The notes under the pieces: model-generated
What the model was told of the DNA's origin: nothing
The model's database searches: none
The model's input: the letters and a program-made list of their open reading frames with translations, nothing else
From: Pseudomonadota bacterium
GTDB taxonomy: Bacteria > Pseudomonadota > Alphaproteobacteria > Acetobacterales > Acetobacteraceae
Direction: 5' to 3'
DNA length: 64,000 nt
NCBI GenBank assembly: GCA_018240405.1
Contig: JAFEFW010000614.1
Coordinates: 1 to 64,000 of the forward strand
Shown: positions 16,291-25,249 of the stretch, piece by piece
Layout of the letters: the number at the start of each line of letters is the position of its first letter
Position numbering within the stretch: the first letter of the stretch is position 1
Made by a program: the position numbers and the translations under genes

Positions 16291-17517
16291 ATGCCAAGCG
16301 TGACCGTACTGGGGGCGCAGAACGAGGTCATTACGCTAAACTTCGATGGCGCTCCTACCGCGATCGGACCAAGCCGGTATGATCTCGCGTCCATTATTGC
16401 CAACGCCATTAATACTGGCGTCAGTGCTAGCACGATAACAGCCGCTGACAACCGCTTTGGTGTTGCGCCGGCGTTGCCGGCTGGTGCCATCGGTGAGTTC
16501 GTCCAGGGCGTGGCGGCCGTAACAAACCTGCCCACTCGATACACGTACGTCGTTGTGCCGGGGAGCACAGTCGATAGCAATAGCGGTGCGGTCGGCACGC
16601 CTAATCCTGGCGGTGTTTTGTTCGGCAATGGTTCGCCTAACCAGCAGATCCTGATCGGCGACGGCAATTTCACTTATAACGCCGGCGGCCTGTCTACCGG
16701 ATCAGGCACCATCGTCGGCGGCAATGGCAATGATCAGGTCATCATCCCTGCAACGGACGCGGGGAACTGGCTCATCGCGCTGGGCAACGGCAACAACACC
16801 ATCAAGGCGCTTGGCGCGGGCGCAGACACCGTCATTACCGGCACCGGCAACAACTCTATTCGCTCTGGCGCTGGCGGCAGCCTGCTCGCTGCGCTGGCCG
16901 GACATGATACCGTCTCTGCGGGCGGGTCGGCTTTTGTGTATGGCGGACAGACCCTGCGCTTCGTCGGCGGTGGCGGATCAACTGTCTATGGCGGAACCGG
17001 TAGCGACACAATTTTCGGCGGCACGGGTCCGTCCTTCTTTCAGGGCGGCTCCGGCGGCAACAACCTGATCTACGCCGGCCTTAATACTGCAACAGTGTAT
17101 GGCGGCGGCGATGGAGATCGCTTGTTTGCACAAGGCAGCGCCGCGCAGATCCTGTTTGCCAGCACCGGCGCCGCGACCCTGGCGGCGGCAACGGGTAATG
17201 ACACCCTGGTTGGCGGAACCGGAACCACCACCTACGTCGCTGGTGATGGCAACTCTACGGTCGATGCGGCCGGGGCATCGGGGACCGACATCTTCAATTT
17301 CTCCTACCTTGGCGGTACGAGCCGTATGATGGATGTCGACGATCTCTCGGACCCGAACGATCTCGACATCAACCTGTTTGGCGTTGGGTACAGCGCGCCG
17401 ACACAGGTGGTGAACGGATCGAACCAGTTGGTGATGACCCTGACGGACGGCACACAGATTACGTTCCTCGACATCAGCACCACGATTGACTCCAGCAAGA
17501 TCCACTTCTTCCCGTAG
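16291..17517 (+). CDS. RTX-like glycine-rich secreted protein
   Basis: The 408-residue protein has no N-terminal signal peptide. From about residue 130 to 345 it carries degenerate glycine-rich repeats of the RTX type (for example GGNGNDQVI, GGTGSDTIFGGTG, GGGDGDRLFAQG, ATGNDTLVGGTG, AGDGNSTVDAAG). The Asp residues typical of calcium-binding nonapeptides are only partly kept. The end, LDISTTIDSSKIHFFP, is hydrophobic, as in type I secretion signals. Inference: exported by a type I system that is not in this window, with surface or biofilm roles. The N-terminal 120 residues are not recognised. GGAG lies 10 bases before the ATG. Confidence 0.7.
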   Translation: MPSVTVLGAQNEVITLNFDGAPTAIGPSRYDLASIIANAINTGVSASTITAADNRFGVAPALPAGAIGEFVQGVAAVTNLPTRYTYVVVPGSTVDSNSGAVGTPNPGGVLFGNGSPNQQILIGDGNFTYNAGGLSTGSGTIVGGNGNDQVIIPATDAGNWLIALGNGNNTIKALGAGADTVITGTGNNSIRSGAGGSLLAALAGHDTVSAGGSAFVYGGQTLRFVGGGGSTVYGGTGSDTIFGGTGPSFFQGGSGGNNLIYAGLNTATVYGGGDGDRLFAQGSAAQILFASTGAATLAAATGNDTLVGGTGTTTYVAGDGNSTVDAAGASGTDIFNFSYLGGTSRMMDVDDLSDPNDLDINLFGVGYSAPTQVVNGSNQLVMTLTDGTQITFLDISTTIDSSKIHFFP

Positions 17518-17620
17518 TTGGACGGCTGGGATCGACAGCGGCGTTGACAGTTCGAGATAAATTGGCCTTTCATCGTACCGGCGTTGGCACAGGTGCGATT
17601 TGAGAATGGAGCGTCTTGAT

Positions 17621-18616
17621 ATGAGGACCTTGGTTCTTCTTGGTGCGGCGATCGGGGTGCTTGCGGCGCCAGCAGCCAAGGCCGCCGAGTTCACATTCTA
17701 CGACATTCCCAGCAGCCTCGGGACCGTCGCGACGGGAGTCAACGATAGCGGCCAGGTCGCCGGGTACTATCAGACCGAAGTGCAGGATCCCAATCCGCGA
17801 TCGGTCAACAGGGGCTTTACCAGCACCGTGGCCACACCAGGCGTCGTCGCCACAGTGCACGCGCCCGGCTACGATGCCACGCAGTTGTTCAGCATCAACA
17901 ACGCTGGCGTTTCAGCCGCAACGTTGGTGCCGATACTGGCGGCTGGGCCGCCGCCCACCACGGGTGGCACGGTAGGCGCAACGTATAATGGCGTATTCTC
18001 GCCTCCCATCTTTCCGCCTCAAGCGGTTGATGGCCCGCTGAAGAACGCGTTCGCTCAAGGCGTCAACACGGCGGGCACTGTCGTTGGTTACTATCGCGAC
18101 ACTGCTTCCACGACGACATTCGGCTTTACGTTCGCCGGCGGCGTTTATACCAACCCGATCAGTAACGGTGGCCAACCGACGTTTCTCACGGGCATCAACG
18201 GCGCCGGCACGGCAGTCGGCTACTACCAGGGCGGCGGCACAACGCACGGCATAACCTATAATGGGTTATTCTCCGCCGATATCGACGTCCCTGGCGCGAC
18301 CGACGGCACGTTCGCGACCGGCCTGAGTGACGGCGGCGAAGTCGTTGGCTACTTCATCGATGGCAGCGGCACGCACGGCTTCGTCCTGGTCGACGGCATT
18401 TTCACGACGATCGATGTCCCTGGGGCGCTCGGGGTCACACAGATTCTGGGCATCAACAATCGCCACCAGGTGGCCGGCTACTACGTCAACGACGAAGGCA
18501 AGCAGATTGGCTTCGTCGCTTACGTTCCGGAACCCGGAACGATGGCGCTGTTCGCTACAGGAGCCTTCTTCTTGCCGTTTGCCCGCCGCGCGCGCGCACG
18601 CCGCTCGGCCGCCTGA
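17621..18616 (+). CDS. PEP-CTERM protein with HAF-type repeats
   Basis: The 331-residue protein has a signal peptide (MRTLVLLGAAIGVLAAPAAK, cleavage after KAA). Four to six HAF-like repeats follow, each carrying a GxNxxGxVxGYY core (GVNDSGQVAGYY, GVNTAGTVVGYY, GINGAGTAVGYYQ, GLSDGGEVVGYF, GINNRHQVAGYY). The C terminus is a textbook PEP-CTERM sorting tag: VPEPGTMALFATGAFFLPFA and then an Arg-rich tail. It is probably processed by exosortase/archaeosortase machinery (not in this window) and displayed outside the cell. GGAG lies 10 bases before 17621; an in-frame ATG at 17606 is an alternative. Confidence 0.85.
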   Translation: MRTLVLLGAAIGVLAAPAAKAAEFTFYDIPSSLGTVATGVNDSGQVAGYYQTEVQDPNPRSVNRGFTSTVATPGVVATVHAPGYDATQLFSINNAGVSAATLVPILAAGPPPTTGGTVGATYNGVFSPPIFPPQAVDGPLKNAFAQGVNTAGTVVGYYRDTASTTTFGFTFAGGVYTNPISNGGQPTFLTGINGAGTAVGYYQGGGTTHGITYNGLFSADIDVPGATDGTFATGLSDGGEVVGYFIDGSGTHGFVLVDGIFTTIDVPGALGVTQILGINNRHQVAGYYVNDEGKQIGFVAYVPEPGTMALFATGAFFLPFARRARARRSAA

Positions 18617-18644
18617 ACGACCACATCAAAGAGCTTTCTGCCGG

Positions 18645-18676
18645 ACGGTGATGGTGGGAACACCATCACCGTTTTT
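18645..18676 (+). terminator. Rho-independent terminator after PEP-CTERM gene
   Basis: A perfect 12-bp stem (18645-18656 with 18661-18672), a GGAA tetraloop and a run of T (18672-18676). It lies 29 bases after the stop and before the convergent oxidoreductase gene. Confidence 0.9.
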
Positions 18677-18834
18677 CGTTTCTGCACCACTACAACGCTG
18701 CCGGCCCGCCAGCCACGGCCTTTCGGTCGCGGCATTCAGTGCTCGTCGCAGCGCTCCTCCGCCGCACTATGCGCGCGACCGTCGCAGCACTGCGCAATCT
18801 CCCGAGTGCCACCGCATCTGCCGCCCAGCGGTCA

Positions 18835-20271
18835 TCACGCTGGCACCGGGGCTCCCACCCGGATCAGCGCGCCCTGGCGGATCAACAGGTCCTGCACCTG
18901 ACGCACCGGCACCGCCCGCGGCAGCACGCCGTTCGATGCCGCCACCGCCGCGGCGGCCCCCGCCGCCTGTCCGGTCATCCAGCACTGCGGCACCTCACGC
19001 AGGAACGAGTGGCTCGTTGCGTCGCAGGACATCGCCCGCCCCGCCACCAGGAGCCCATCCAGCTTCGCCGGCACCAGCGCGCCGTAAGGCACCGATACGA
19101 CCGGGTATTTCGGCGACAGCGAAGGCGATACACCGATCTCATCCGGCCGCGGCTGCCCGGACGGCCAATCCGCCCGCGTCACCCGGTCCACGCCGACCAG
19201 CCGCCGAGCGTGGCGGACGCCGGTCTGCGGCGCGGACAGCATCAGGAAGGCGCCCTCGAACCCCGGCGCATGCTCGCGATATACCGCCAGGTGCGCCGCC
19301 ATCAGCCGGCGGGAGCGGATGTCGACCTCGGTCAGGTCCTCGACATCCACCGCCGAGTAGCCGGCCAGCCGCGGCCCCATGAACAGCGCGACGTCATTGC
19401 GCCAGGAAACGAACGGCCGCTCGAACAGCCCGCCGCATGCGGCCCGTCCGCGGTCCATGAACGCCGTGAATGCCTCCGGCTGCCCGGTCTTGAACGCCAG
19501 CCAGCGCGGCATGTCCACGCCGCCAAGCATGAACGCGGTGTTGATGCAGTGATGGATATCGCGCGCGTCGATGTCGGCGGAACTCGCGGCACCGGCACGG
19601 TGGAAGATGTCGCCGTCACCGGTGCAGTCGATGGTGACGCTGGCCCGGATCGCCTGGCGGCCTTCCTTGCTTTCGAAGATCACGCCACCCACGGCGCCGT
19701 CCCGCATCAGCGGCATCGCACCCCAGGCATGGAAGATCAGGTGCACCTTGTGCGCCAGCACAAGCTCCTGCGACGCCAGCTTCAGATGCTCCGGATCCAC
19801 CGTCGGCGACCAGGTGACGATGCCGTGGAAAGCTGCCGTGCGCTCCCGCCAATAGGCGGCGGTTGCCTCATCCGCGCTGCCCCAGGCGCCGCGCGGCGGC
19901 CCGGCTACGGCGTCCTTCGGCAGGCGGTCGAGCAGGTCGTTGGCAATGCCGCAGATCACCTGCCGGCCGCTCCAGTCGGTCATGCGGTCGATCCAGATGA
20001 CCAGCCCGCCGGTGGACAGGCCGCCGAGATGGTTGTGCCGCTCCAGCAGGATCACCTCGGCGCCGGCCCGAGCGGCGGCGACTGCGGCGGCGGTGCCAGA
20101 CGGCCCGCCACCGACCACCAGCACATCGCAGTCCCGGAACACCGGAATGGATCGGGCCGGCTCCTCGATCGAGCCCAGATCGACGCGAGGCCGGCGTTCA
20201 AGGCGGCCGCCGGAGAAGATGCCGGACTTGTAGATCAGCGGGCCACCGTCGCCGTCGTTCGGATCGCTCAT
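18835..20271 (-). CDS. FAD-dependent oxidoreductase (FAD_oxidored family)
   Basis: The 478-residue flavoprotein has a dinucleotide-binding motif DVLVVGGGPSGTAAAVAAAR (about 48-67) followed by the acidic strand end LLERHNHLGG. A second FAD-contact motif is TIDCTGDGDIFHRAGA (about 220-235), and the C terminus has DGLLVAGRAMSCD and QAAGAAAAVAA. This arrangement is that of PF12831-type FAD-dependent oxidoreductases, whose substrates are mostly unknown. The ATG at 20271 (MSDPNDGDGG) has GGAG 8 bases upstream. It is divergent from the aldolase gene at 20421; the two promoters share about 150 bases. Confidence 0.8.
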   Translation of the reverse strand: MSDPNDGDGGPLIYKSGIFSGGRLERRPRVDLGSIEEPARSIPVFRDCDVLVVGGGPSGTAAAVAAARAGAEVILLERHNHLGGLSTGGLVIWIDRMTDWSGRQVICGIANDLLDRLPKDAVAGPPRGAWGSADEATAAYWRERTAAFHGIVTWSPTVDPEHLKLASQELVLAHKVHLIFHAWGAMPLMRDGAVGGVIFESKEGRQAIRASVTIDCTGDGDIFHRAGAASSADIDARDIHHCINTAFMLGGVDMPRWLAFKTGQPEAFTAFMDRGRAACGGLFERPFVSWRNDVALFMGPRLAGYSAVDVEDLTEVDIRSRRLMAAHLAVYREHAPGFEGAFLMLSAPQTGVRHARRLVGVDRVTRADWPSGQPRPDEIGVSPSLSPKYPVVSVPYGALVPAKLDGLLVAGRAMSCDATSHSFLREVPQCWMTGQAAGAAAAVAASNGVLPRAVPVRQVQDLLIRQGALIRVGAPVPA

Positions 20272-20420
20272 GCGGAATCTCCACGCCTCGCCTGCCAACG
20301 CGTGATCAGCGTAGGATGAGGCCGCGAAACTGGCCAGTTTCGATGCTTTGAGCCTCGCATGGATTGCCGCCCACCGGCGCGCGCAATATTCTCCGCCCAC
20401 CCACGATAAGGATGATCAAC

Positions 20421-21317
20421 ATGTCCGACCCCAAGATGCTGGAGCAAATGTCCCGGAAGAACGGCTTCATCGCCGCTCTCGACCAGAGCGGGGGCTCAAC
20501 GCCCGGTGCCCTGCGCCAGTACGGCGTGGCGGAGGATTCGTATAGCGGCGACGCCCAGATGTTCGAGCTGATCCACGAGATGCGCGTGCGCATCATGACC
20601 GCGCCGCCGTTCAATGGCGACAAGGTGATTGGCGCCATCCTGTTTGAGCGCACGATGGACGGCGAGGCCAAGGGCACGCCGGTGCCGACCTATCTGTGGA
20701 AAGAGCGCGGCGTTGTCCCGTTCCTGAAGGTCGACAAGGGCCTGGAGGCCGAAGCGGACGGCGTCCAGATGATGAAGCCGATCTCCGGCCTGGATGCGCT
20801 GCTGGAGCGCGCCGGCAAGCTGGGCATTTTCGGCACCAAGATGCGCTCTGTCATCAACCTGCCGTCGAAATCCGGCATCGCCGCCAACGTCGCGCAACAG
20901 TTCGAGATCGGTGAGCAGATCTGCAAGCACGGGATGGTGCCGATCATCGAGCCGGAAGTGTCGATCAAGAGCCCCGACAAAAAGGGCGCCGAGGCCATCC
21001 TGCTGGAGGAACTGACCCGTAACCTCGACAAGCTGCCGGCTGGCCGGCAGGTCATGCTGAAGCTGACTATTCCGACGGTCGACAACCTGTTCGAACCGTT
21101 GACCAAACACCCGCGCATCGTCCGGGTTGTTGCATTGTCCGGCGGTTACACCCGGGCCGACTCCTGTGTGAAGCTTGCCGCCAACCGGGGCATGATCGCC
21201 AGCTTCTCGCGTGCGTTCACCGAGGGGTTGAAGCGCTCGATGAGCGACGCGGAGTTCAACGCCGCGCTGGCGCAGTCGATCGACGAGATCTACCGCGCGT
21301 CCTCGACCAAGAGCTGA
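20421..21317 (+). CDS. Fructose-bisphosphate aldolase, class I
   Basis: The 298-residue protein matches the bacterial FdaB-like class I aldolase group in length and motifs: NGFIAALDQSGGSTPGALRQ (about 14-33), ILFERTMDG (about 75-83), VPFLKVDKGL, IIEPEVSI and VVALSGGYTRADS. Class I enzymes use a Schiff-base Lys and need no metal; candidates are the Lys in MLKLTIP and those in FLKVDKG. It cleaves fructose 1,6-bisphosphate to triose phosphates in central metabolism. AAGGA lies 9 bases before the ATG at 20421; ATG 20412 is an alternative. Confidence 0.9.
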   Translation: MSDPKMLEQMSRKNGFIAALDQSGGSTPGALRQYGVAEDSYSGDAQMFELIHEMRVRIMTAPPFNGDKVIGAILFERTMDGEAKGTPVPTYLWKERGVVPFLKVDKGLEAEADGVQMMKPISGLDALLERAGKLGIFGTKMRSVINLPSKSGIAANVAQQFEIGEQICKHGMVPIIEPEVSIKSPDKKGAEAILLEELTRNLDKLPAGRQVMLKLTIPTVDNLFEPLTKHPRIVRVVALSGGYTRADSCVKLAANRGMIASFSRAFTEGLKRSMSDAEFNAALAQSIDEIYRASSTKS

Positions 21318-21463
21318 GGCCCGATCAAAGCACGGCCATCCTTTCCTCGTCGTGGTCCGGCTCAGCCGCGCCATGACGGAGAACAGGAGACGCGGGATTG
21401 GGTTATTGCCTTTGGCCCTTCGCCTGCCATGACGGCGGGGAATATCGCACTACGTCAGGCGCC

Positions 21464-21490
21464 GTTAATATTACTGCAATGTAATGTAAC
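21464..21490 (+). promoter_or_regulatory. Imperfect palindrome upstream of flavoenzyme gene
   Basis: ATTAC at 21470-21474 and GTAAT at 21481-21485 lie inside a larger imperfect inverted repeat (GTTA...TAAC), about 125 bases before the gene at 21613. It is a local AT-rich patch and could be an operator. There is no direct evidence of a binding protein. Confidence 0.3.
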
Positions 21491-21570
21491 AGCGCCCTGA
21501 CTCGCGCCTGGCGCTATTGGTCCCTGGGCCAACCAGAGCCGCCGGCCGGGGGGATGGGAGGAGTAAGGGC

Positions 21571-21606
21571 ATGGGCCACACCAACGCTCCGCCGCACCGC
21601 CGGTAG
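21571..21606 (+). other. Short frame with strong ribosome-binding site, ended by in-frame TAG
   Basis: An ATG at 21571, with GGAGGAG 7 bases upstream (21557-21563), opens an 11-codon frame ending at TAG 21604-21606. It is in the same frame as the flavoenzyme that starts 7 bases later at 21613, which itself has no clear ribosome-binding site. It is either a leader peptide that couples translation, or the original N terminus cut by an amber codon. Confidence 0.5.
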
Positions 21607-21612
21607 CGTCCG

Positions 21613-23451
21613 ATGGAGCGTCGCGACATCCTGCATGGCGCCGCGGCTTTTGCAGCCTTGTCATTGTTGCCGCGCCAGGCTGCTGTGGCCGAAGCGACCA
21701 GCCCCTACCCGCCCGCGCTGACCGGCTTACGCGGCTCCCAGCCCGGCTCGTTCGAAGCGGCGCATAGCCTGCGCGATGGAACGATGCCGCTGCCGGCGGT
21801 CCTGGCGCCGACTGAGACCTACGACCTCGTCATTGTCGGCGGCGGCATCAGCGGTCTCGCCGCCGCCGTTTTCTACCGCGACGCGCGGCCCCGGGCCCGC
21901 ATTCTGATCCTCGACCCACATGATGATTTCGGCGGCCACGCCAGGCGTAACGAGTTCACCCTGAACGGCCGCACGCTGTTAATGAACGGCGGCACGATGG
22001 ACATTGACAGCCCGCGGCAATACAGCCTCGTCGCCGCCAGCCTGCTCAAGCGCATCGGGATCGTGCCCGCCGATTTCAAACGAAAATATACGCAGCGCGA
22101 TTTCTATCGGTCTCTCGGCCTGCGACCGGCAATCTTTCTGGATCGCGAGACGTTCGGTGCCGACCACCTGATCATCGAGCGTGACGACACCACCTGGACG
22201 CAGCGCCTGGTCGGGACGCCGCTGTCGCCCAAGGTGCAAGCCGACATCGCGCGGATATACGAATCCGATCAGGACTATCTGCTGGGGCTGACTTCGGAGC
22301 AGAAGAAGGACCGGCTGTCGCGTATCAGCTATCGCGACTATCTGCTGACGATCATCGGCGCCAGCCCAGGCGTCGTGCCGTATTTTCAGGCGATGACGCA
22401 TGGCGAGTGGGGCGTCGGTATCGATGCCGTCAGCGCGCTGGATGTCTGGACGTTCGACTTCCCGGGCTTTAAAGGCCTGAAGCTCGCACCTGGCCCGGCG
22501 CCGCGCATGGGCTACACCGCCGGCGGGTACGCCACCGGCGGCTCCGATACGTTCCACTTCCCAGACGGCAATGCCTCTATTGCCCGTCTGCTGCTGCGGC
22601 AGTTGCTGCCGGATGCGATACCCGGCCGCTCCGCCGAGGATGTGGTGACGGCGCGCGCCGACTATACGCGCCTGGATCGCCCGGGTGCCCCGATCCGCAT
22701 CCGCTTGAGCAGCACCGCGATCCGAGCCGAAAACCTCAGCGCGGGCGGCGTTGCCGTTACTTATTTGCGCCATGGGCAACCGGCTTTGGTCCGCGGCAAG
22801 AGCTGTGTGCTTGCCTGTTGGAACATGATGATCCCGTATCTCTGTCCGGACCTGCCGGAGCCGCAGCGGGCGGCGCTGCACGCGCTCGTGAAGACGCCAC
22901 TTGTCTATACAAGCGTGGCGATTCGCAATTGGCGTGCGTTCACGGCCCTGGGCATCGACCGGGTCTACGCGCCCGGCGGCTACCATCACAGCTTCAGCCT
23001 GAATCGGGTTGTAGATATAGGCAACTATCGCAGCCCGCGCTCGCCAGACGAGCCGACGTTGCTGCACATGACCCGCACCCCCTGCCGGCCCGGCCTCGAC
23101 CAGCGCAGCCAGAACCGCATTGGTCGAACAGACGTCCTGGCCACGTCATTCGAGACGTTCGAGCAGAGAATCCGCGAGCAGCTTGGCCGCACGCTCGGAC
23201 CGGGCGGCTTCGATCCGGGGCGCGACATCCTGGCACTCACCGTCAATCGCTGGCCGCATGGCTATGCCTATGAATACAACCCGTTGTTCGATCCGGACTG
23301 GGACGAGCACAACCAACCACACGTGATCGGCCGCCAGCCGTTCGGTCGGATCGCCATCGCCAACTCTGATGCCGGCGCCGCCGCCTACACCGACTCTGCA
23401 ATCGACCAGGCGCACCGCGCAATTGGCGAAGTTTTGACAATGGAAATATAG
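21613..23451 (+). CDS. Spermidine dehydrogenase-like FAD enzyme, Tat-type leader
   Basis: The 612-residue protein begins with a twin-arginine leader (ERRDILHGAAAFAALSLLP). The typical start of the spermidine-dehydrogenase group follows (PPALTGLRGSQPGSFEAAHS, about 36-55, then LRDG). The FAD-binding motif is YDLVIVGGGISGLAAAVFYR (about 72-91), then LILDPHDDFGGHA. The C terminus carries GRIAIANSDAGAAAYTDSAI, also typical of the family. Known SpdH enzymes oxidise polyamines in the periplasm. The ATG at 21613 lacks a good ribosome-binding site; see the short frame just upstream. The ABC uptake operon begins 229 bases downstream, so a joint role in amine or peptide use is possible but unproven. 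Confidence 0.8.
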   Translation: MERRDILHGAAAFAALSLLPRQAAVAEATSPYPPALTGLRGSQPGSFEAAHSLRDGTMPLPAVLAPTETYDLVIVGGGISGLAAAVFYRDARPRARILILDPHDDFGGHARRNEFTLNGRTLLMNGGTMDIDSPRQYSLVAASLLKRIGIVPADFKRKYTQRDFYRSLGLRPAIFLDRETFGADHLIIERDDTTWTQRLVGTPLSPKVQADIARIYESDQDYLLGLTSEQKKDRLSRISYRDYLLTIIGASPGVVPYFQAMTHGEWGVGIDAVSALDVWTFDFPGFKGLKLAPGPAPRMGYTAGGYATGGSDTFHFPDGNASIARLLLRQLLPDAIPGRSAEDVVTARADYTRLDRPGAPIRIRLSSTAIRAENLSAGGVAVTYLRHGQPALVRGKSCVLACWNMMIPYLCPDLPEPQRAALHALVKTPLVYTSVAIRNWRAFTALGIDRVYAPGGYHHSFSLNRVVDIGNYRSPRSPDEPTLLHMTRTPCRPGLDQRSQNRIGRTDVLATSFETFEQRIREQLGRTLGPGGFDPGRDILALTVNRWPHGYAYEYNPLFDPDWDEHNQPHVIGRQPFGRIAIANSDAGAAAYTDSAIDQAHRAIGEVLTMEI

Positions 23452-23619
23452 CGGCACCGGCGCGCTGTAGCATTCCGCCGACGCCGCCTGCGGTGGCCAC
23501 GAGGTATAGACAGTGCGTCCCCATCCTGTCACCTTGCGTTGCAATCAAGGCTTGGCCCGTATGCGAGGCGCGCCGGCACAGGGAGTAGAAAACGTTCGGA
23601 GCAGCAGAAAAGCTGATCC

Positions 23620-23633
23620 ACGTTAACTAACGT
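23620..23633. promoter_or_regulatory. Perfect palindrome upstream of ABC uptake operon
   Basis: ACGTTA-AC-TAACGT, perfect 6-bp arms, about 50 bases before the chosen start of the first binding-protein gene. An AACGTT also occurs at 23591-23596. The size and position fit a repressor operator. Confidence 0.35.
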
Positions 23634-23680
23634 TCATGTCCGGGGCAACGCAGCGCGGCTTTACTAAAGGGCAGGAATTC

Positions 23681-25249
23681 GTGCGGACTATCAAAAGCGC
23701 CATGATTGCGGCCCTCGCCGCGTGGTGTGCCATGGCGTCTCCACACTCGGCCATTGCGCAAGGCAGGCCGATCGACGCAAACGCGACTGCAACGATCGTC
23801 TACTATGATCTGGCCGGCAACGAAACGCTGGATCCGGCCGATACGCAGAACAATAGCAGCTACTCGCACGAGGCCCTGCTGGCGCTGTATGATGGCCTGA
23901 TCCGCATGGACAATGCCGGCATGCCGGGGCCCGGACTAGCCGAATCCTGGACGCGCAGCGACGACCTGACCGAGATCACGCTCAAGCTGCGCCGCGGTGT
24001 CAGCTTTCATGACGGTACAGCGTTCAACGCCGAAGCTGTAAAGAAGAACATCGAGCGCAACCAGGCGCTGGGCCGGCGCGCCGGCGGCACGGTCTATGAA
24101 GCGATGAACCTGATCGCCGCCATTGATGTGCAGGGCGACGATGTCATCAAGCTAAAGCTGAAGGCACCCAACGGGCAGATCGAGTACTGGCTGGGCTCGA
24201 CCGCCGGTTTCATGGTCAGCCCGGCTGCCTTCAAAGACGGCGCTATTGGTAGTGCCTTGCAGGGCATCGGCACCGGCCCGTTCAAGGTAAAGTCGTTCGA
24301 GCCCAATGTACGAACAATCCTGTCTCGCAACGACTCCTACTGGGGCGGGACGGCAGGGCGGCCCGCGGGGTTTGAGCATCATTACGTCCCCGACGGCAGG
24401 GCGCGGCTGAACGCGCTGCGCTCCGGCCAGGCCAACATTGCACAGATTGACGCGCGGCAGATTCCCGAAGCCAAGGACGCAGGCCTCACTATTCAGGTCG
24501 TCGAGAAAAATGCCTTCTGGGACATCTACCCGAACCTGGCAAAGGGTCCGCTTGGCGATGTGCGCGTGCGCCAGGCGATCATGTACGCCATCGACCGCGA
24601 GGCCATTGCCGACGCCCTGACCTTCGGTAGCGGCAAGGCAACCTGGCAATACTGGTCGCGCCTGTCGCCGTATTACGTAAAGGAGTTGGAGAACCGCTAC
24701 CCTTTCGACCAGGCCAAGGCGAAGGCGCTGCTGAAAGAGGCCGGGCTGCCGAACGGCTTTGAGATGACCCAGCTGCTGCTGAACAACAGCGAATACCGAC
24801 AGATCGCCGAGGCGCTGCAGGCCATGCTGGGCGAGGTCGGCATCAAGGTGAAATTCGACGTTGTCGACGTCTCGCAGTTTCCGTTGTTCTACAAGCAGCC
24901 CCCGCGCGGCGACGTGCTGATGGCGCGCTATGGCGGCCGCAGCGATCCGGTGCAGACGATCTACGAGCTCGTCGGCACCGGCGGGTCCTATGCACCAGGC
25001 GGCTCCGCCAGCCCCGAGATCGATCGCCTGTTGAATCAGATGCGCGCCATGCCGGCGACGGATCCGAAGCGGGTCACCGCGATGCAGGATCTGTCGCGCG
25101 TCATTGCCGATACGGCGGCAACGGTCCCGATCATCACCCGCGCCAATGTTTACGCCTACCGGCCGGGCTGCATCTTGAACCTGCAGCCTTACCTCGCGGC
25201 CGGCGACGACCGCTTCAACGATGTCCAGATTGCTTCAGGATGCAAATGA
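23681..25249 (+). CDS. ABC transporter substrate-binding protein 1 (family 5, peptide/opine type)
   Basis: The 522-residue periplasmic binding protein starts at GTG 23681, preceded by AGGAATTC, and has a signal peptide ending at about AIA-QG. SBP_bac_5 features are visible: TLDPADTQNNSSYSHEALLA (about 49-68), GLAESWTRSDDLTEITLKLR (about 86-105), VSFHDGTAFNAEAVKKNIER, GTGPFKVKSF, and VRQAIMYAIDREAIADALTF. It shares with its three paralogs a C-terminal block with a Cys (GCILNLQPYL) and a final Cys-Lys, so a C-terminal disulfide is likely. It delivers di/oligopeptide-like or opine-like ligands to the permeases at 28516-30344. An ATG at 23636 is the alternative start. Confidence 0.85.
   Translation: MRTIKSAMIAALAAWCAMASPHSAIAQGRPIDANATATIVYYDLAGNETLDPADTQNNSSYSHEALLALYDGLIRMDNAGMPGPGLAESWTRSDDLTEITLKLRRGVSFHDGTAFNAEAVKKNIERNQALGRRAGGTVYEAMNLIAAIDVQGDDVIKLKLKAPNGQIEYWLGSTAGFMVSPAAFKDGAIGSALQGIGTGPFKVKSFEPNVRTILSRNDSYWGGTAGRPAGFEHHYVPDGRARLNALRSGQANIAQIDARQIPEAKDAGLTIQVVEKNAFWDIYPNLAKGPLGDVRVRQAIMYAIDREAIADALTFGSGKATWQYWSRLSPYYVKELENRYPFDQAKAKALLKEAGLPNGFEMTQLLLNNSEYRQIAEALQAMLGEVGIKVKFDVVDVSQFPLFYKQPPRGDVLMARYGGRSDPVQTIYELVGTGGSYAPGGSASPEIDRLLNQMRAMPATDPKRVTAMQDLSRVIADTAATVPIITRANVYAYRPGCILNLQPYLAAGDDRFNDVQIASGCK

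Noticed and set aside
18739-20319. Long plus-strand frame opposite the FAD oxidoreductase
   Set aside because: Same reason: a shadow of a well-supported flavoprotein gene, low-complexity Arg/His-rich translation.
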